Below, one piece after another: positions 44,699-53,581 of a stretch of 64,000 nucleotides of DNA. The stretch covers positions 155,518 through 219,517 of the forward strand of contig JAJFII010000057.1 in NCBI GenBank assembly GCA_021775095.1, read 5' to 3'. The notes beneath the pieces were generated by a model. The model was not told the DNA's origin and searched no databases. It worked only from the letters and a program-made list of their open reading frames with translations. The first letter of the stretch is position 1. The number at the start of each line of letters is the position of its first letter. This DNA is from Rhodospirillales bacterium (GTDB taxonomy: Bacteria > Pseudomonadota > Alphaproteobacteria > Rhodospirillales > Casp-alpha2). Made by a program: the position numbers and the translations under genes.

Positions 44699-45700
44699 AT
44701 GGGAAGTATTACACTCGCGAATGTTACCAAAAGCTTTGGTGCGGTTAATGTTATCCCGCCACTGAACCTGGAAATCAACGAAGGGGAATTCGTTGTTTTC
44801 GTCGGGCCTTCCGGTTGCGGTAAATCGACCTTGTTGCGTTTGATTGCCGGCCTGGAGGATGTCACATCCGGAACCATATCCATCGACGGCGCGGACGCCA
44901 CAGCGGTGCCACCGGCAAAGCGGGGGCTGGCCATGGTTTTCCAGTCCTACGCTTTATATCCGCACATGTCGGTGCGCAAAAACATATCCTTTCCCCTGAA
45001 AATGGCTGGCCTGGATCAGGCGGAAATCGATAAAAAAGTCAACGGCGCGGCTGAGGTGTTGAACCTGAGCGATTATATTGATCGCCGCCCCGGTCAATTG
45101 TCCGGCGGGCAACGCCAGCGCGTCGCCATCGGTCGGGCCATTGTTCGGGAACCAGAAGCCTTTTTGTTTGACGAACCCTTGTCAAACCTGGATGCCGCCC
45201 TGCGGGTCAACATGCGTCTGGAAATCACCGAGCTGCACCAAAATCTCAAGACGACAATGATCTATGTGACCCACGACCAGGTCGAGGCCATGACAATGGC
45301 TGACAAAATCGTTGTTCTGAGAGCCGGATTTATCGAGCAGGTCGGTTCACCCCTTGAGCTCTATCGCAGTCCGGCCAACCTGTTTGTTGCCGGTTTTATT
45401 GGCTCGCCAAAAATGAACTTCCTGACCGGCGCGGCGGCGGCGAAATATGACGCCACGACCATTGGCATCCGACCCGAACATGTGAGCCTGTCCGATAAGG
45501 AAGGGGACTGGAAGGGTGTCGTTGGCGTTGCCGAACACCTGGGTTCCGATACCTTCCTTTATGTCAAACTGGAAGACGGTACACAATTTACCGTGCGCGC
45601 CGAAGGCGAAGTGTCCTTCGAACATGGAGACACGGTTTATGCATCGGCGGCATCCGCTGATCGGATTTACCGCTTCGACGATAAGGATATTGCCCTATGA
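44699..45700 (+). CDS. smoK: Polyol ABC transporter ATPase (SmoK/UgpC-like)
   Basis: A 333-residue MalK-type ATPase: Walker [11 protein letters not shown]-loop, signature L-S-G-G-Q, Walker [12 protein letters not shown] and H-loop V-T-H-D, then a C-terminal TOBE domain (about 235-330) with the G-I-R-P-E-H motif. A GGAG site precedes the ATG, and the 3' end overlaps the dehydrogenase gene by four bases. Confidence 0.94.
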   Translation: MGSITLANVTKSFGAVNVIPPLNLEINEGEFVVFVGPSGCGKSTLLRLIAGLEDVTSGTISIDGADATAVPPAKRGLAMVFQSYALYPHMSVRKNISFPLKMAGLDQAEIDKKVNGAAEVLNLSDYIDRRPGQLSGGQRQRVAIGRAIVREPEAFLFDEPLSNLDAALRVNMRLEITELHQNLKTTMIYVTHDQVEAMTMADKIVVLRAGFIEQVGSPLELYRSPANLFVAGFIGSPKMNFLTGAAAAKYDATTIGIRPEHVSLSDKEGDWKGVVGVAEHLGSDTFLYVKLEDGTQFTVRAEGEVSFEHGDTVYASAASADRIYRFDDKDIAL

Positions 45701-46473
45701 CAAAACGGCTGCAGGGAAAATCGGCACTCATTACCGGCGGCGGCGGTGGTATTGGCCGGGCCTTTGCCCGGGCTTACGTGCACGAAGGCGCGACCGTTGC
45801 CATTGCCGATATCGATCTTGACAAAGCCAATGAGGTGGCTGCCGACTTCGGCGACGCTGCCTATGGGCTCGCGCTGGACGTCAGTGACCGCACCTCTATT
45901 GATCGGGCCATGGATCACGTTCTCCAGACCGCCGGTGGCCTGGATATTCTGGTCAATAATGCCGGCGTGTTTGATATGGCGCCGATCATCGAAATTACCG
46001 AGGCCAGTTATGACCGGTTGTTTGGTGTCAACGTCTATGGGGTGCTGTTCACCCTGCAGGCGGCGGCCCGCGTCATGATTAAGCAGGGGCGTGGCGGTAA
46101 AATTATCAATATGGCGAGCCAGGCCGGGCGTCGGGGCGAAGCTCTGGTTGCCGTCTATTGCGCCACCAAAGCCGCCGTCATCAGCTTGACCCAGTCGGCC
46201 GGATTGGATTTAATTAAACATCAAATCAACGTCAACGGCATTTCACCAGGCGTGGTCGATGGCGCGCTATGGGATCAGGTCGACGCCCAGTTTGCCCGCC
46301 ATGAAAAGCGCCCGCTGGGAGAAAAAAAACGACTGGTTGGCGAAGCGGTTCCCCATGGCCGAATGGGGACCGCCGAAGACATGGCCCCCATGGCGGTATT
46401 TTTGGCCAGTGGCGACAGTGATTATGTGGTCGCTCAGACCTACAACGTCGACGGCGGGAATTGTATGAATTGA
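45697..46473 (+). CDS. smoS: Sorbitol dehydrogenase-like short-chain dehydrogenase (SmoS-like)
   Basis: A 258-residue SDR with the T-G-G-G-G-G-I-G cofactor motif, N-N-A-G, catalytic Ser in N-M-A-S-Q-A-G, and Y-C-A-T-K (Tyr-x-x-x-Lys). It resembles the L-iditol 2-dehydrogenase/SmoS that oxidises D-glucitol to D-fructose with NAD. Its position between the polyol ABC ATPase and a mannitol dehydrogenase supports this. The gene overlaps the ATPase by four bases; the following gene starts three bases after its stop. Confidence 0.9.
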   Translation: MTKRLQGKSALITGGGGGIGRAFARAYVHEGATVAIADIDLDKANEVAADFGDAAYGLALDVSDRTSIDRAMDHVLQTAGGLDILVNNAGVFDMAPIIEITEASYDRLFGVNVYGVLFTLQAAARVMIKQGRGGKIINMASQAGRRGEALVAVYCATKAAVISLTQSAGLDLIKHQINVNGISPGVVDGALWDQVDAQFARHEKRPLGEKKRLVGEAVPHGRMGTAEDMAPMAVFLASGDSDYVVAQTYNVDGGNCMN

Positions 46474-46475
46474 CC

Positions 46476-47945
46476 ATGGCTTATTCCCTTTCCCAAAGTA
46501 CCCTACATCATCTGCCGGCAACGGTTGCCGTCCCTGCTTACGAGCGGGCCGCGCTAAGTCCCGGTATCGTCCATATTGGCGTCGGAAATTTTCATCGGGC
46601 CCATCAGGCCGTATATCTGGATCGCCTGTTCAACAAAGGGCTTGCCCACGATTGGGCAATCATTGGTGCCGGCATCAAACCCTATGACGCCAAAATGCGC
46701 CAGACCCTGGCAAATCAAGACTGGATGAGCACGGTTATCGAACTTGATCCGGACGGATACAAAGCCCGGGTCTGCGGAGCCATGATCGGATATGCCGACG
46801 TGTCGGTGACGGGCTTGATAAAGGCCCTGTTAAAACCGGAAATCCGGATTGTATCCATGACCATCACGGAAGGGGGATATTATCTCGATCCGCAGACCGG
46901 CGGATTTGATGCGGGCCATCCGGAAATGATGAGGGATGGGCAAAATCCTGACGATCCGCAGACCGTCTTTGGGGCTCTTGTTTGTGCCTTGAAAACACGA
47001 AAATCTCTGGGGATAGTTCCTTTTACGGTCATGTCCTGTGATAACCTGCCTGAAAATGGTAAAGTCGCCCGGCAGACGGTTGTCGGGCTGGCCAAATTGA
47101 TGGCACCTGAAACTGCGGACTGGATCAACCAGACCGTCGCCTTTCCCAATAGTATGGTCGACTGCATCACCCCGGCGACAAGCGACCGTGAGCGGGATAT
47201 GGCATCTCGCAGGTTTGAAATTGATGATCCAACGGTTGTCATTTGCGAACCCTTTCGCCAATGGGTCATCGAAGACAAATTCAGTTGCGGTCGCCCCGCA
47301 CTGGAAGAAGTTGGGGTCGAATTCATAAACGACGTATCGGCCTACGAATTGATGAAATTGCGGATCCTAAATGGCGGCCATTCCGCCATTGCTTATCCGG
47401 CAGCTCTGCTTGGCCACACCTATGTCCATGATGCCATGCGCGATCCAGTCATCGGCGCATTCCTGGAAAAACTGGAGTTCGAAGAAATCATCCCGACGGT
47501 ACCCCAAGTGCCTGGCGTAAATTTTGGCGATTATTTTCGGAAAACCAAAGAGCGGTTTGCCAACCCGGAGATAGGTGACACCATCGCCCGGTTGTGTCTG
47601 GACGGATCCAACCGCCAGCCAAAGTTTATTTTGCCGACCATTACGGACCGTTTAACGGCGGGATCGCCGATCGACGGTCTGGCCCTGGAAGTTGCCATGT
47701 GGTGCCGCTTTTGCGCCGGCACCGACGACAGCGGTAAGCCTTTGCAGGTGCATGATGAAAACGCCAAACGTCTGCAGGAAAACGCCCTCAAGGCAAAGGA
47801 AACACCCACGTCATTTATCGCAATGAACGATATATTCGGATCCCTCTCGACCGATGAAAAATTTATCGCTACTTTTTCTAAGGCCCTTGCAGCGCTCTGG
47901 ACAAAGGGAACAGTCGCCACCCTGAAAACCTACGTCAACGGATAA
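46476..47945 (+). CDS. mtlK: Mannitol dehydrogenase family protein
   Basis: A 489-residue polyol-specific long-chain dehydrogenase. The start region H-I-G-V-G-N-F-H-R-A-H-Q-A-V-Y is the Rossmann nucleotide site, and the K-L-R-I-L-N-G-G-H-S segment with the catalytic Lys is present (about residue 290). It oxidises D-mannitol (or D-arabinitol/sorbitol) to the ketose, here probably fructose. The ATG at 46476 is preferred over the in-frame 46461, which lies inside the SDR gene. Follows smoS in the same operon. Confidence 0.93.
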   Translation: MAYSLSQSTLHHLPATVAVPAYERAALSPGIVHIGVGNFHRAHQAVYLDRLFNKGLAHDWAIIGAGIKPYDAKMRQTLANQDWMSTVIELDPDGYKARVCGAMIGYADVSVTGLIKALLKPEIRIVSMTITEGGYYLDPQTGGFDAGHPEMMRDGQNPDDPQTVFGALVCALKTRKSLGIVPFTVMSCDNLPENGKVARQTVVGLAKLMAPETADWINQTVAFPNSMVDCITPATSDRERDMASRRFEIDDPTVVICEPFRQWVIEDKFSCGRPALEEVGVEFINDVSAYELMKLRILNGGHSAIAYPAALLGHTYVHDAMRDPVIGAFLEKLEFEEIIPTVPQVPGVNFGDYFRKTKERFANPEIGDTIARLCLDGSNRQPKFILPTITDRLTAGSPIDGLALEVAMWCRFCAGTDDSGKPLQVHDENAKRLQENALKAKETPTSFIAMNDIFGSLSTDEKFIATFSKALAALWTKGTVATLKTYVNG

Positions 47946-47994
47946 ACCTATGGTGATATAACCGTTTATAACCACCGCTGCAGAAGGGATAAGA

Positions 47995-48010
47995 ATAATG
48001 GGTCCTGACC
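47995..48010. repeat. Copy of the GGGTCCTGACC element-end motif
   Basis: The bases AATAATGGGTCCTGACC match 16 of 17 of the right end of the 271-bp element near 30105. The copy sits just before the ribosome-binding site (AAGGA) of the kinase gene, so part of the kinase leader may derive from an old insertion. Confidence 0.5.
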
Positions 48011-48023
48011 GAAGGACAAGATC

Positions 48024-48962
48024 ATGATTTATATTTGTGGTGAAGCACTTTTTGATGTTTTCGCTGGCGAAGTTAGCGATCATGGCATTGCCATGCAGGC
48101 CTGTGTCGGTGGATCTCCCCTCAACGTCGCCGTTGGCGTCGCACGTCTCGGCAGTCAGGTCGGACTGTTGACGGGTATATCCATGGATTGGCTGGGCGAT
48201 GCCCTGGTCCGTCACTTGCAAAAGGAAAATGTCGATATTTCCTACTCGCCGCGCCTCAACCGACCAACCACCGTTAGTTTTGTCGGGGTCGGTACCGACG
48301 GCGTTCCTTCCTATGCGTTTTATGGCGCCGGCGCCGCCGATCGAAGTTTGACGGATGCGGATATGCCGAAATCCTTGAGCGACGTGAGAGCCATTCATTT
48401 TGGATCGTTTTCCGCTATTGTCGATTCCAGTGCGTCGGCCTATGAGGGACTGCTGCGTCGGATGGAGGGGGTGCTTGTCTCCTACGACCCCAACGTGCGG
48501 ACGGAAGTCGAACCTTTCATCGCTCGATGGCGGGAACGCATGTCGCTGATGTCGCGTTCTGCCCACTTGATTAAAATCAGCGAAGAGGACTTTAATCTGC
48601 TGTATCCGGGCATTGAACCGGGTGAAAAAGTCAAACAATGGCTGGAGCGAGGGGTCGGACTTGTGGTCATGACCCGCGGCGGGGACGGTGCCTGTGCCTG
48701 GGCTGTCGGGGGACATTATACGGAACTTGCCGCGCGCCCGGTCGATCTCGTCGATACGGTCGGTGCCGGCGACGCCTTTCAGTCGGGCCTGCTGAGCTGG
48801 CTCGATAAAAAGAATATGCTGGCACCGGCGTCGTTTGCTACTCTCACCGCCGAACAAACGGGTGAAATGCTGGCTTACGCGACCGATGCCTCGGCCGTGG
48901 TTTGTGCACGGCGGGGAGCTGACATGGCGTACGCATCTGAGGTGTCCCAGGTGAGTGCCTAA
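48024..48962 (+). CDS. PfkB-family carbohydrate kinase, probable fructokinase
   Basis: A 312-residue ribokinase-fold kinase. The N-terminal G-G-S-P-L-N-V-A-V-G-V-A-R-L-G motif and the C-terminal D-T-V-G-A-G-D-A-F anion hole and catalytic Asp are intact. After a polyol importer and two polyol dehydrogenases that yield fructose, a fructokinase making fructose 6-phosphate completes the pathway. Sugar specificity is by context. AAGGA precedes the ATG. Confidence 0.9.
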   Translation: MIYICGEALFDVFAGEVSDHGIAMQACVGGSPLNVAVGVARLGSQVGLLTGISMDWLGDALVRHLQKENVDISYSPRLNRPTTVSFVGVGTDGVPSYAFYGAGAADRSLTDADMPKSLSDVRAIHFGSFSAIVDSSASAYEGLLRRMEGVLVSYDPNVRTEVEPFIARWRERMSLMSRSAHLIKISEEDFNLLYPGIEPGEKVKQWLERGVGLVVMTRGGDGACAWAVGGHYTELAARPVDLVDTVGAGDAFQSGLLSWLDKKNMLAPASFATLTAEQTGEMLAYATDASAVVCARRGADMAYASEVSQVSA

Positions 48963-48997
48963 TTCGCAGCCCGCCACAGGCGCGTCACGCCGGTTTA

Positions 48998-49420
48998 TTA
49001 TTGGCCGTCCATGGGTCTGCAATGCCATCGGGCGTCGTGCGTGCTAAAATGATGAATGAACCAGTGGGAAATGCGGTGTCCTATGGTTTCCCTGATTTTT
49101 GTAAACGCAGCCTGTTCAAGGTCGTCCATGAGATCGCGCAGGTCATCGAGTAATTTTTCGTGATCTTGCTTATGCACCGCATACGCTTTGTAACCCTGAT
49201 CCCGCATGTGTTTTTCTTCCAACGCGAAATGCGCAGTAATCAAGGCATAGATATCGCCCAATTGGTGCACCAGCAAGTCGGTTTCCGGTTCGGTGTTCAG
49301 GCTGATCAAAAACCCATTGATCCGCGAAATCATTTCCCTGTGTTCATGATCAATCGCCGGGTCTCCGGTCTCAAACGCCTTGCGCCATTGGATGTGTGCT
49401 GGCTCCTGGGGGTCATTCAT
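48998..49420 (-). CDS. Bacteriohemerythrin
   Basis: A 140-residue single-domain hemerythrin with a non-heme diiron site. The ligand motifs are present: I-D-H-E-H-R, H-F-A-L-E-E-K-H-M, H-K-Q-D-H-E-K and W-F-I-H-H-F-S-T-H-D. Bacteriohemerythrins bind O2 reversibly, and some bind or reduce NO. It is the last gene of the operon with the nitric-oxide-type oxidase and starts in the stop of the unknown membrane-protein gene (ATGA overlap), so a role in O2 or NO handling near the respiratory complex is likely. Confidence 0.92.
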   Translation of the reverse strand: MNDPQEPAHIQWRKAFETGDPAIDHEHREMISRINGFLISLNTEPETDLLVHQLGDIYALITAHFALEEKHMRDQGYKAYAVHKQDHEKLLDDLRDLMDDLEQAAFTKIRETIGHRISHWFIHHFSTHDARWHCRPMDGQ

Positions 49421-50163
49421 GATTGTTCCTCATTTAGGGTCGGCACGCTTACACGAAACCCGCCTTTGGCGGCGTTGAATTGGACGGCGATGACCTGGCC
49501 GGACAAAATCTCCAGGTCCCGGGTGGTTACAAATCCAAACCCGGATGTGTCAGTGTCTCTGAGCCGCAGGGTCAGTCGGTGTTTACCGGTCGCGACACTA
49601 AATTTTTGATAAAAACTGGACGGCCCATCGCGGGAAAGACCCGCCGGTTTGGCGCTTCGTGCAAAGAGCTTGTGATTGTCCAGTTCCAGTTCAATGTAAA
49701 CCGGCCAACGTTCTCTTGGGCAGGATTGTCTGGCCCGCATATTGGGTTCTAATTTGGCCAGTTCCGCAGCACTTTTTTTTGAACAGCTGAGCCGGCGCTG
49801 GCCGGCATGACTGAGGCTGAGCTTGATCAGACCTGCTCCGGGGTCGGCATAAAGATAAGGCGGCGACGACGCAAAAAAGCCGATGAGTGTGGCAAACCAC
49901 AGAAAAGTTAACCCCTGCATAAAAAATCCGAATGCGGTAGTGTTCGGCCCTCGTACCAACCCGACGGCTTCAGTTCCGCGTTTGCGCAGGCGTTCTGCCT
50001 GAAAGTCAGCCGCCGCCTGTACATCGCGACGGCGTTTACGGCGCATTTCTTCGGGAATTTTAATCAGTTCTTTGATGCCAAACGTATAAAAAATCCATAA
50101 AAACAGGGGCCCGAAAACCACCACCGGTACAATAAAAAAATAGACGTTAGCAGAGGTATCCAT
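49417..50163 (-). CDS. Unknown membrane-anchored protein in the respiratory operon
   Basis: A 248-residue protein I do not recognise. It has a membrane segment at residues about 7-28, a strongly basic helical stretch (R-R-K-R-R-R-D-V), a second membrane segment at about 80-100, then a soluble C-terminal domain of about 140 residues with two cysteines (C125-like and C145-like). The last domain looks beta-rich (K-H-R-L-T-L-R-L-R-D-T-D-T-S-G-F). Gene spacing of two bases to the cytochrome b fusion gene and a four-base overlap with the hemerythrin gene tie it to both. It could be an assembly factor or a complex subunit. Confidence 0.75.
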   Translation of the reverse strand: MDTSANVYFFIVPVVVFGPLFLWIFYTFGIKELIKIPEEMRRKRRRDVQAAADFQAERLRKRGTEAVGLVRGPNTTAFGFFMQGLTFLWFATLIGFFASSPPYLYADPGAGLIKLSLSHAGQRRLSCSKKSAAELAKLEPNMRARQSCPRERWPVYIELELDNHKLFARSAKPAGLSRDGPSSFYQKFSVATGKHRLTLRLRDTDTSGFGFVTTRDLEILSGQVIAVQFNAAKGGFRVSVPTLNEEQS

Positions 50164-50165
50164 GG

Positions 50166-51737
50166 TTACTTGGCTTCCCGGCTGTCCGTGGCCGCAAGGT
50201 CCTGCAGGCGGTTCTGGAAGGTTTTAAGTTGGTGGCCAAGAGCCGACCCTTGGTTTGCCGCCGCCCAATGGACATGCAGGCGGTTGCGAGGTACCCGCTT
50301 GCGCAAATAGGGATCGCGCATGCCAGCCAGGCGTTGTTCCGTCCACTCAATGCCTAACCGGTGATGGCAGTCGCATTGGGCGCATCCGGTCAACATTACG
50401 CCATCCATGCGGTCGCCCGACAACAGGTAATCGAGAAATGACGGCGGCAACATACCGATACAGGGCAGAGAAACCGTGCCGACACCGCTACCGGCAAAGC
50501 CATTAACATCGGTGCCGTGATCGCAGCCGATAAGCAGCAGGCGGGCTTGTCCTTCAGGCGGTGTATTTTTTGTCAGCTCGATCCCCTGATTGATTTTTTT
50601 GTACAATGTATTCAGGCTCAGGCTGGGCAGATCAATTCCGGTTTGCAGTTCGCCTTCCCGGCGAAACGGCGTCGACATGGGGCAGGCACCGACGCAAATG
50701 CCACAGGCCGTACACAGGTCAGAATTAACCACAGCCTCCTGTTCGAACGGTCGGCCATCGGTACGTGGTTGCATGGTAATTGCGCTATAGGGACAATCCT
50801 CGAAACAGCGGGTACAGCCGTTGCATTGTTCCAAATAAACCTCAGGAGCCGGGTTCCGCCTGAGCGGCGGCAGCCACGGTAAAACACACAGCAATAGGGA
50901 CCCACCCATTACCAGCGCCCATAGGGTGCCGGCCCCGGCCGCGTCAAACAGCGGATAGAGGGCCATAAAAAACCAATCTGGATAGAGTGTCGATGGCACC
51001 CGTCCAAGGTCCGCCGGCGGGTGGCTAACGGCCGGATAGGCAATGGACAGGGCGAGTAACATAATAAAACTGCCGATCGCCAGGCCGCGCGGCGGATTGC
51101 TTTTTGCCCGATTGACCCGAAGTATATGGATCCACATGGCAAACAGCAAAAACAACGGTGCGAAAATATGCATAAAGACCAACAGACTAAAAAACCGATC
51201 GTCTAGACTGCCCCGGGTCAAAAAATTCTCTGCCACCGAGTGACCAAAAATACCAAGCCAATCGAGCCACTCCATGGAATTGATGGCAACATATTGCGCA
51301 AGTTCGTCCCAGACCAGCCAGTAGCCGCTGATCCCCGAAATCAGCAATAACCAGATCAGAGGAATTCCTGTGAACCAGGTGAACCAGCGGGCACCCCGAT
51401 AGCGGTCTCTGGAAAACTCACGCAAGCCGTGTAAACCCATACAAATAACCATGGCATCCGAAGAATAACGGTGCAGGCTTCGCATGATGCCGCCGGCGAA
51501 CCACTGTTGGTGCGTCAGTTGTTCAATCGATGGATAGGCGCCTGAAACGCTGGTATCGAAAAAAATAAAAACGTAAATCCCACTGACAGCAGCCACCCAA
51601 AAGAAAAAGAAAGCCAGGGTGCCCAGTTGCCTGAGCGGATTCCAAACAGGCCCGAAGGGTCCATCAAAACCAACTTCGAGACCTTCAAACAATCGGCGGA
51701 TGGGATACTGGATCGCGTTCAACATGATTAGCGTCAT
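50166..51737 (-). CDS. Cytochrome b fused to 2[4Fe-4S] ferredoxin and MvhD/FlpD-like domain
   Basis: A 523-residue three-part fusion. Residues about 25-320 are a cytochrome b with eight or so membrane segments. Two His pairs 14 residues apart (S-L-H-R...M-G-L-H and F-M-H-I...W-I-H) can hold two b hemes, and a P-D-W-F motif stands where Qo-site PEWY occurs in bc complexes. Residues about 330-390 carry two [4Fe-4S] motifs (C-N-G-C-T-R-C-F-E-D-C-P and C-T-A-C-G-I-C-V-G-A-C-P). The last 120 residues resemble MvhD (L-L-I-G-C-D-H-G, L-P-C-I-G-M, G-C-A-Q-C-D-C-H-H). It may link quinol and ferredoxin-level electrons. An ATG at 51725 is an alternative start; neither has a clear ribosome-binding site. 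Confidence 0.85.
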   Translation of the reverse strand: MTLIMLNAIQYPIRRLFEGLEVGFDGPFGPVWNPLRQLGTLAFFFFWVAAVSGIYVFIFFDTSVSGAYPSIEQLTHQQWFAGGIMRSLHRYSSDAMVICMGLHGLREFSRDRYRGARWFTWFTGIPLIWLLLISGISGYWLVWDELAQYVAINSMEWLDWLGIFGHSVAENFLTRGSLDDRFFSLLVFMHIFAPLFLLFAMWIHILRVNRAKSNPPRGLAIGSFIMLLALSIAYPAVSHPPADLGRVPSTLYPDWFFMALYPLFDAAGAGTLWALVMGGSLLLCVLPWLPPLRRNPAPEVYLEQCNGCTRCFEDCPYSAITMQPRTDGRPFEQEAVVNSDLCTACGICVGACPMSTPFRREGELQTGIDLPSLSLNTLYKKINQGIELTKNTPPEGQARLLLIGCDHGTDVNGFAGSGVGTVSLPCIGMLPPSFLDYLLSGDRMDGVMLTGCAQCDCHHRLGIEWTEQRLAGMRDPYLRKRVPRNRLHVHWAAANQGSALGHQLKTFQNRLQDLAATDSREAK

Positions 51738-51744
51738 TCGTAAA

Positions 51745-51756
51745 TGTCAATTGACA
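51745..51756. promoter_or_regulatory. Perfect 12-bp palindrome between SCO and cytochrome b fusion genes
   Basis: TGTCAATTGACA lies in the 38-base gap, just before the fusion gene start. It could be a regulator site allowing separate transcription of the last three genes. It is not a standard FNR box. Confidence 0.4.
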
Positions 51757-51775
51757 GGAAGTTTAAAAAATCAAC

Positions 51776-52630
51776 TCAGACCTTCGCCGATTTTTGCCTG
51801 GCGGTTTTTCGGCGCCGCCGGCGATAGGCGATTTGCTCGCGGGCGAGGAAAATGAGAACCGAACAAATGAACAAAGCACCGACGCCAAGTTGGATAAACA
51901 GGCCATAATTAAATCGATATCGTTCCGTCGCCGGATCATACAGGGTGCAAAACAACCGGACTTTTTTAACCAGATCCTGCAGGCTGCCGTAGGGTGTTGC
52001 CGTGCCGAACACCAGGTTTTTAAGGGGGTCAATCAAAGTTGGTTTTTCAAACAATTCGCCATAAACCTGGGTCCGGATAATTCCTTCCGCATCGATCAGG
52101 CTGACCTGATCAAGGTGGTCAAACCCCTGCGCCGACTTGACATAACTGAACCCGGCAATTGTGCTTAACTGGCGAACGCTGTCCGCATCGCCGCTTAAAA
52201 AATGCCAGCCTGGTATTTCATCGGCAAACCGCTGGTTGGCAAACAACCGCATCCGCCCCGGCGTGTCGTGCAACGTATCGAAACCGACTGTCAGGGCCGT
52301 AAAACTGTCTTCGCCAAGGGCCTCCTTGGCCGTCTCAAAAACCTCAACCAGCCAGGCCGTATTGACATTGCAGCTCTGCGTGCAGCCCGTGTAAATGAAA
52401 TTAAGGGCCACGGGTTTTCCCAAATAATCAGACAACCGGACCGTCCCACCGGTGCTGTCTCTAAAGGTTAAATCGCCAATCCGTCTGCCGATCGCATCCT
52501 GGCTGGTTGTCAGGGCCTGAGACTCTTTTAATGCCTTCGGTAGGGTTTGTTGGCCCAGCGATGCAGTTGTCGTCGCCCCGGTGGCGCACAGCGCCATGGT
52601 AAATAAAACGGTTTGTACGGGGTTTCTCAT
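51776..52630 (-). CDS. SCO/SenC-family copper chaperone with C-terminal membrane anchor
   Basis: A 284-residue thioredoxin-fold protein with an N-terminal signal peptide. The copper-binding C-x3-C motif (Y-T-G-C-T-Q-S-C-N) and the distal His (Q-G-F-D-H-L-D) are present. A C-terminal membrane segment (about 250-270) with a basic tail anchors it, which is unusual because most SCO proteins are anchored at the N-terminus. SCO/SenC proteins load the CuA site of subunit II. The ATG at 52630 overlaps the ctaB stop by four bases; an open extension to 52798 is rejected. SenC accompanies norSY in sNOR clusters of ammonia oxidisers. Confidence 0.88.
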   Translation of the reverse strand: MRNPVQTVLFTMALCATGATTTASLGQQTLPKALKESQALTTSQDAIGRRIGDLTFRDSTGGTVRLSDYLGKPVALNFIYTGCTQSCNVNTAWLVEVFETAKEALGEDSFTALTVGFDTLHDTPGRMRLFANQRFADEIPGWHFLSGDADSVRQLSTIAGFSYVKSAQGFDHLDQVSLIDAEGIIRTQVYGELFEKPTLIDPLKNLVFGTATPYGSLQDLVKKVRLFCTLYDPATERYRFNYGLFIQLGVGALFICSVLIFLAREQIAYRRRRRKTARQKSAKV

Positions 52631-53493
52631 AGGCCGGTCAGCGCCCCTAAAAACACGCCAATAAACAAAAGGCAAAGCTGAACCAGGGACGCAAAAAAGT
52701 TTTTCATGGCATTTTGCGGTGTGGGGGTTCGGACATATTGCACGCTTCGCAATAAAAAATAGCTGCCGCCCACTGCCGCCATTATCCAATAGGACCAACC
52801 CAACCCGTACAGGGTCAGCATCATCGAGGCGGCAACGAGTCCGATGGTGTTAACCAAAATGGTCCAGGCAGTTGATTTTTCGTCCATGAGCGCCGGCAGC
52901 ATGGGGATACCAGCGCGCGCGTAATCGTCGCGCATGACCGCAGCCAGGCTCCAAAAGTGTGGTGGTGTCCACAAAAACAGAATTATTGCCAATCCCAGGG
53001 GTGCCGCCGACAGATTGGGGTCAACCGCCGCCGCCCCGGCGAGTACGGCAAAACTTCCGGATAGGCCACCAACAACAATGTTCCAAACGGTCCGGCGTTT
53101 TAACCAGACCGTATAAACAATGCCGTAGAAAAAGGCACCAAGAAAAACATAGAGCGCGGTGACCCCATTGAGGGCATAAAACGCCGTACCAACGGACAGG
53201 GCCAACAGGGTAATAAGGCTCAAATACCACGTGGGGCTGGCGTGCAACTGACCGGTTACAAAGGGCCGGTTTTTTGTCCGTTTCATGCGGCCATCCAAAT
53301 CACGCTCTACCAGTTGGTTAAAGGCCCCCGCTGCCGCCGACGCCGCAAGCACGGTCAGCGCCAGGATCATAACCTGTCCCCAGGTCAAGGCAGGACCCGG
53401 GGAGACGGCAATGCCGGCCAGGGCACTGGCCATGATCGCCAAACCGATGCGAATCTTAAAAACACCGTAGTACAGTGCGCATTGGGCTTTCAT
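52627..53493 (-). CDS. ctaB: Protoheme IX farnesyltransferase
   Basis: A 288-residue UbiA-type prenyltransferase with nine membrane segments. The N-x-x-x-D-x-x-x-D-like motif (N-Q-L-V-E-R-D-L-D-G-R-M-K-R-T) and the Y-T-V-W-L-K-R-R segment are those of heme O synthase (CtaB/CyoE). It makes heme O from heme B, a step toward heme A. Its presence suggests the oxidase beside it uses heme O or A in at least one site. GAGG precedes the ATG, and the SCO gene overlaps its end. Confidence 0.93.
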   Translation of the reverse strand: MKAQCALYYGVFKIRIGLAIMASALAGIAVSPGPALTWGQVMILALTVLAASAAAGAFNQLVERDLDGRMKRTKNRPFVTGQLHASPTWYLSLITLLALSVGTAFYALNGVTALYVFLGAFFYGIVYTVWLKRRTVWNIVVGGLSGSFAVLAGAAAVDPNLSAAPLGLAIILFLWTPPHFWSLAAVMRDDYARAGIPMLPALMDEKSTAWTILVNTIGLVAASMMLTLYGLGWSYWIMAAVGGSYFLLRSVQYVRTPTPQNAMKNFFASLVQLCLLFIGVFLGALTGL

Positions 53494-53581
53494 TAGGGCC
53501 TCGCTTCGATCCTGAGTTTACCAAAGGGATGAGGGTGAAAGGGCTTCAGGGGGCGACAGGAACGACTGCCGCCCCGTTGGC

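Noticed and set aside
47811..49028. Long minus-strand frame of about 405 codons over the fructokinase gene
   Set aside because: The plus strand encodes a clear PfkB kinase with intact motifs; the antisense frame is His/Gly/Arg-rich without motifs and is a codon-bias shadow.
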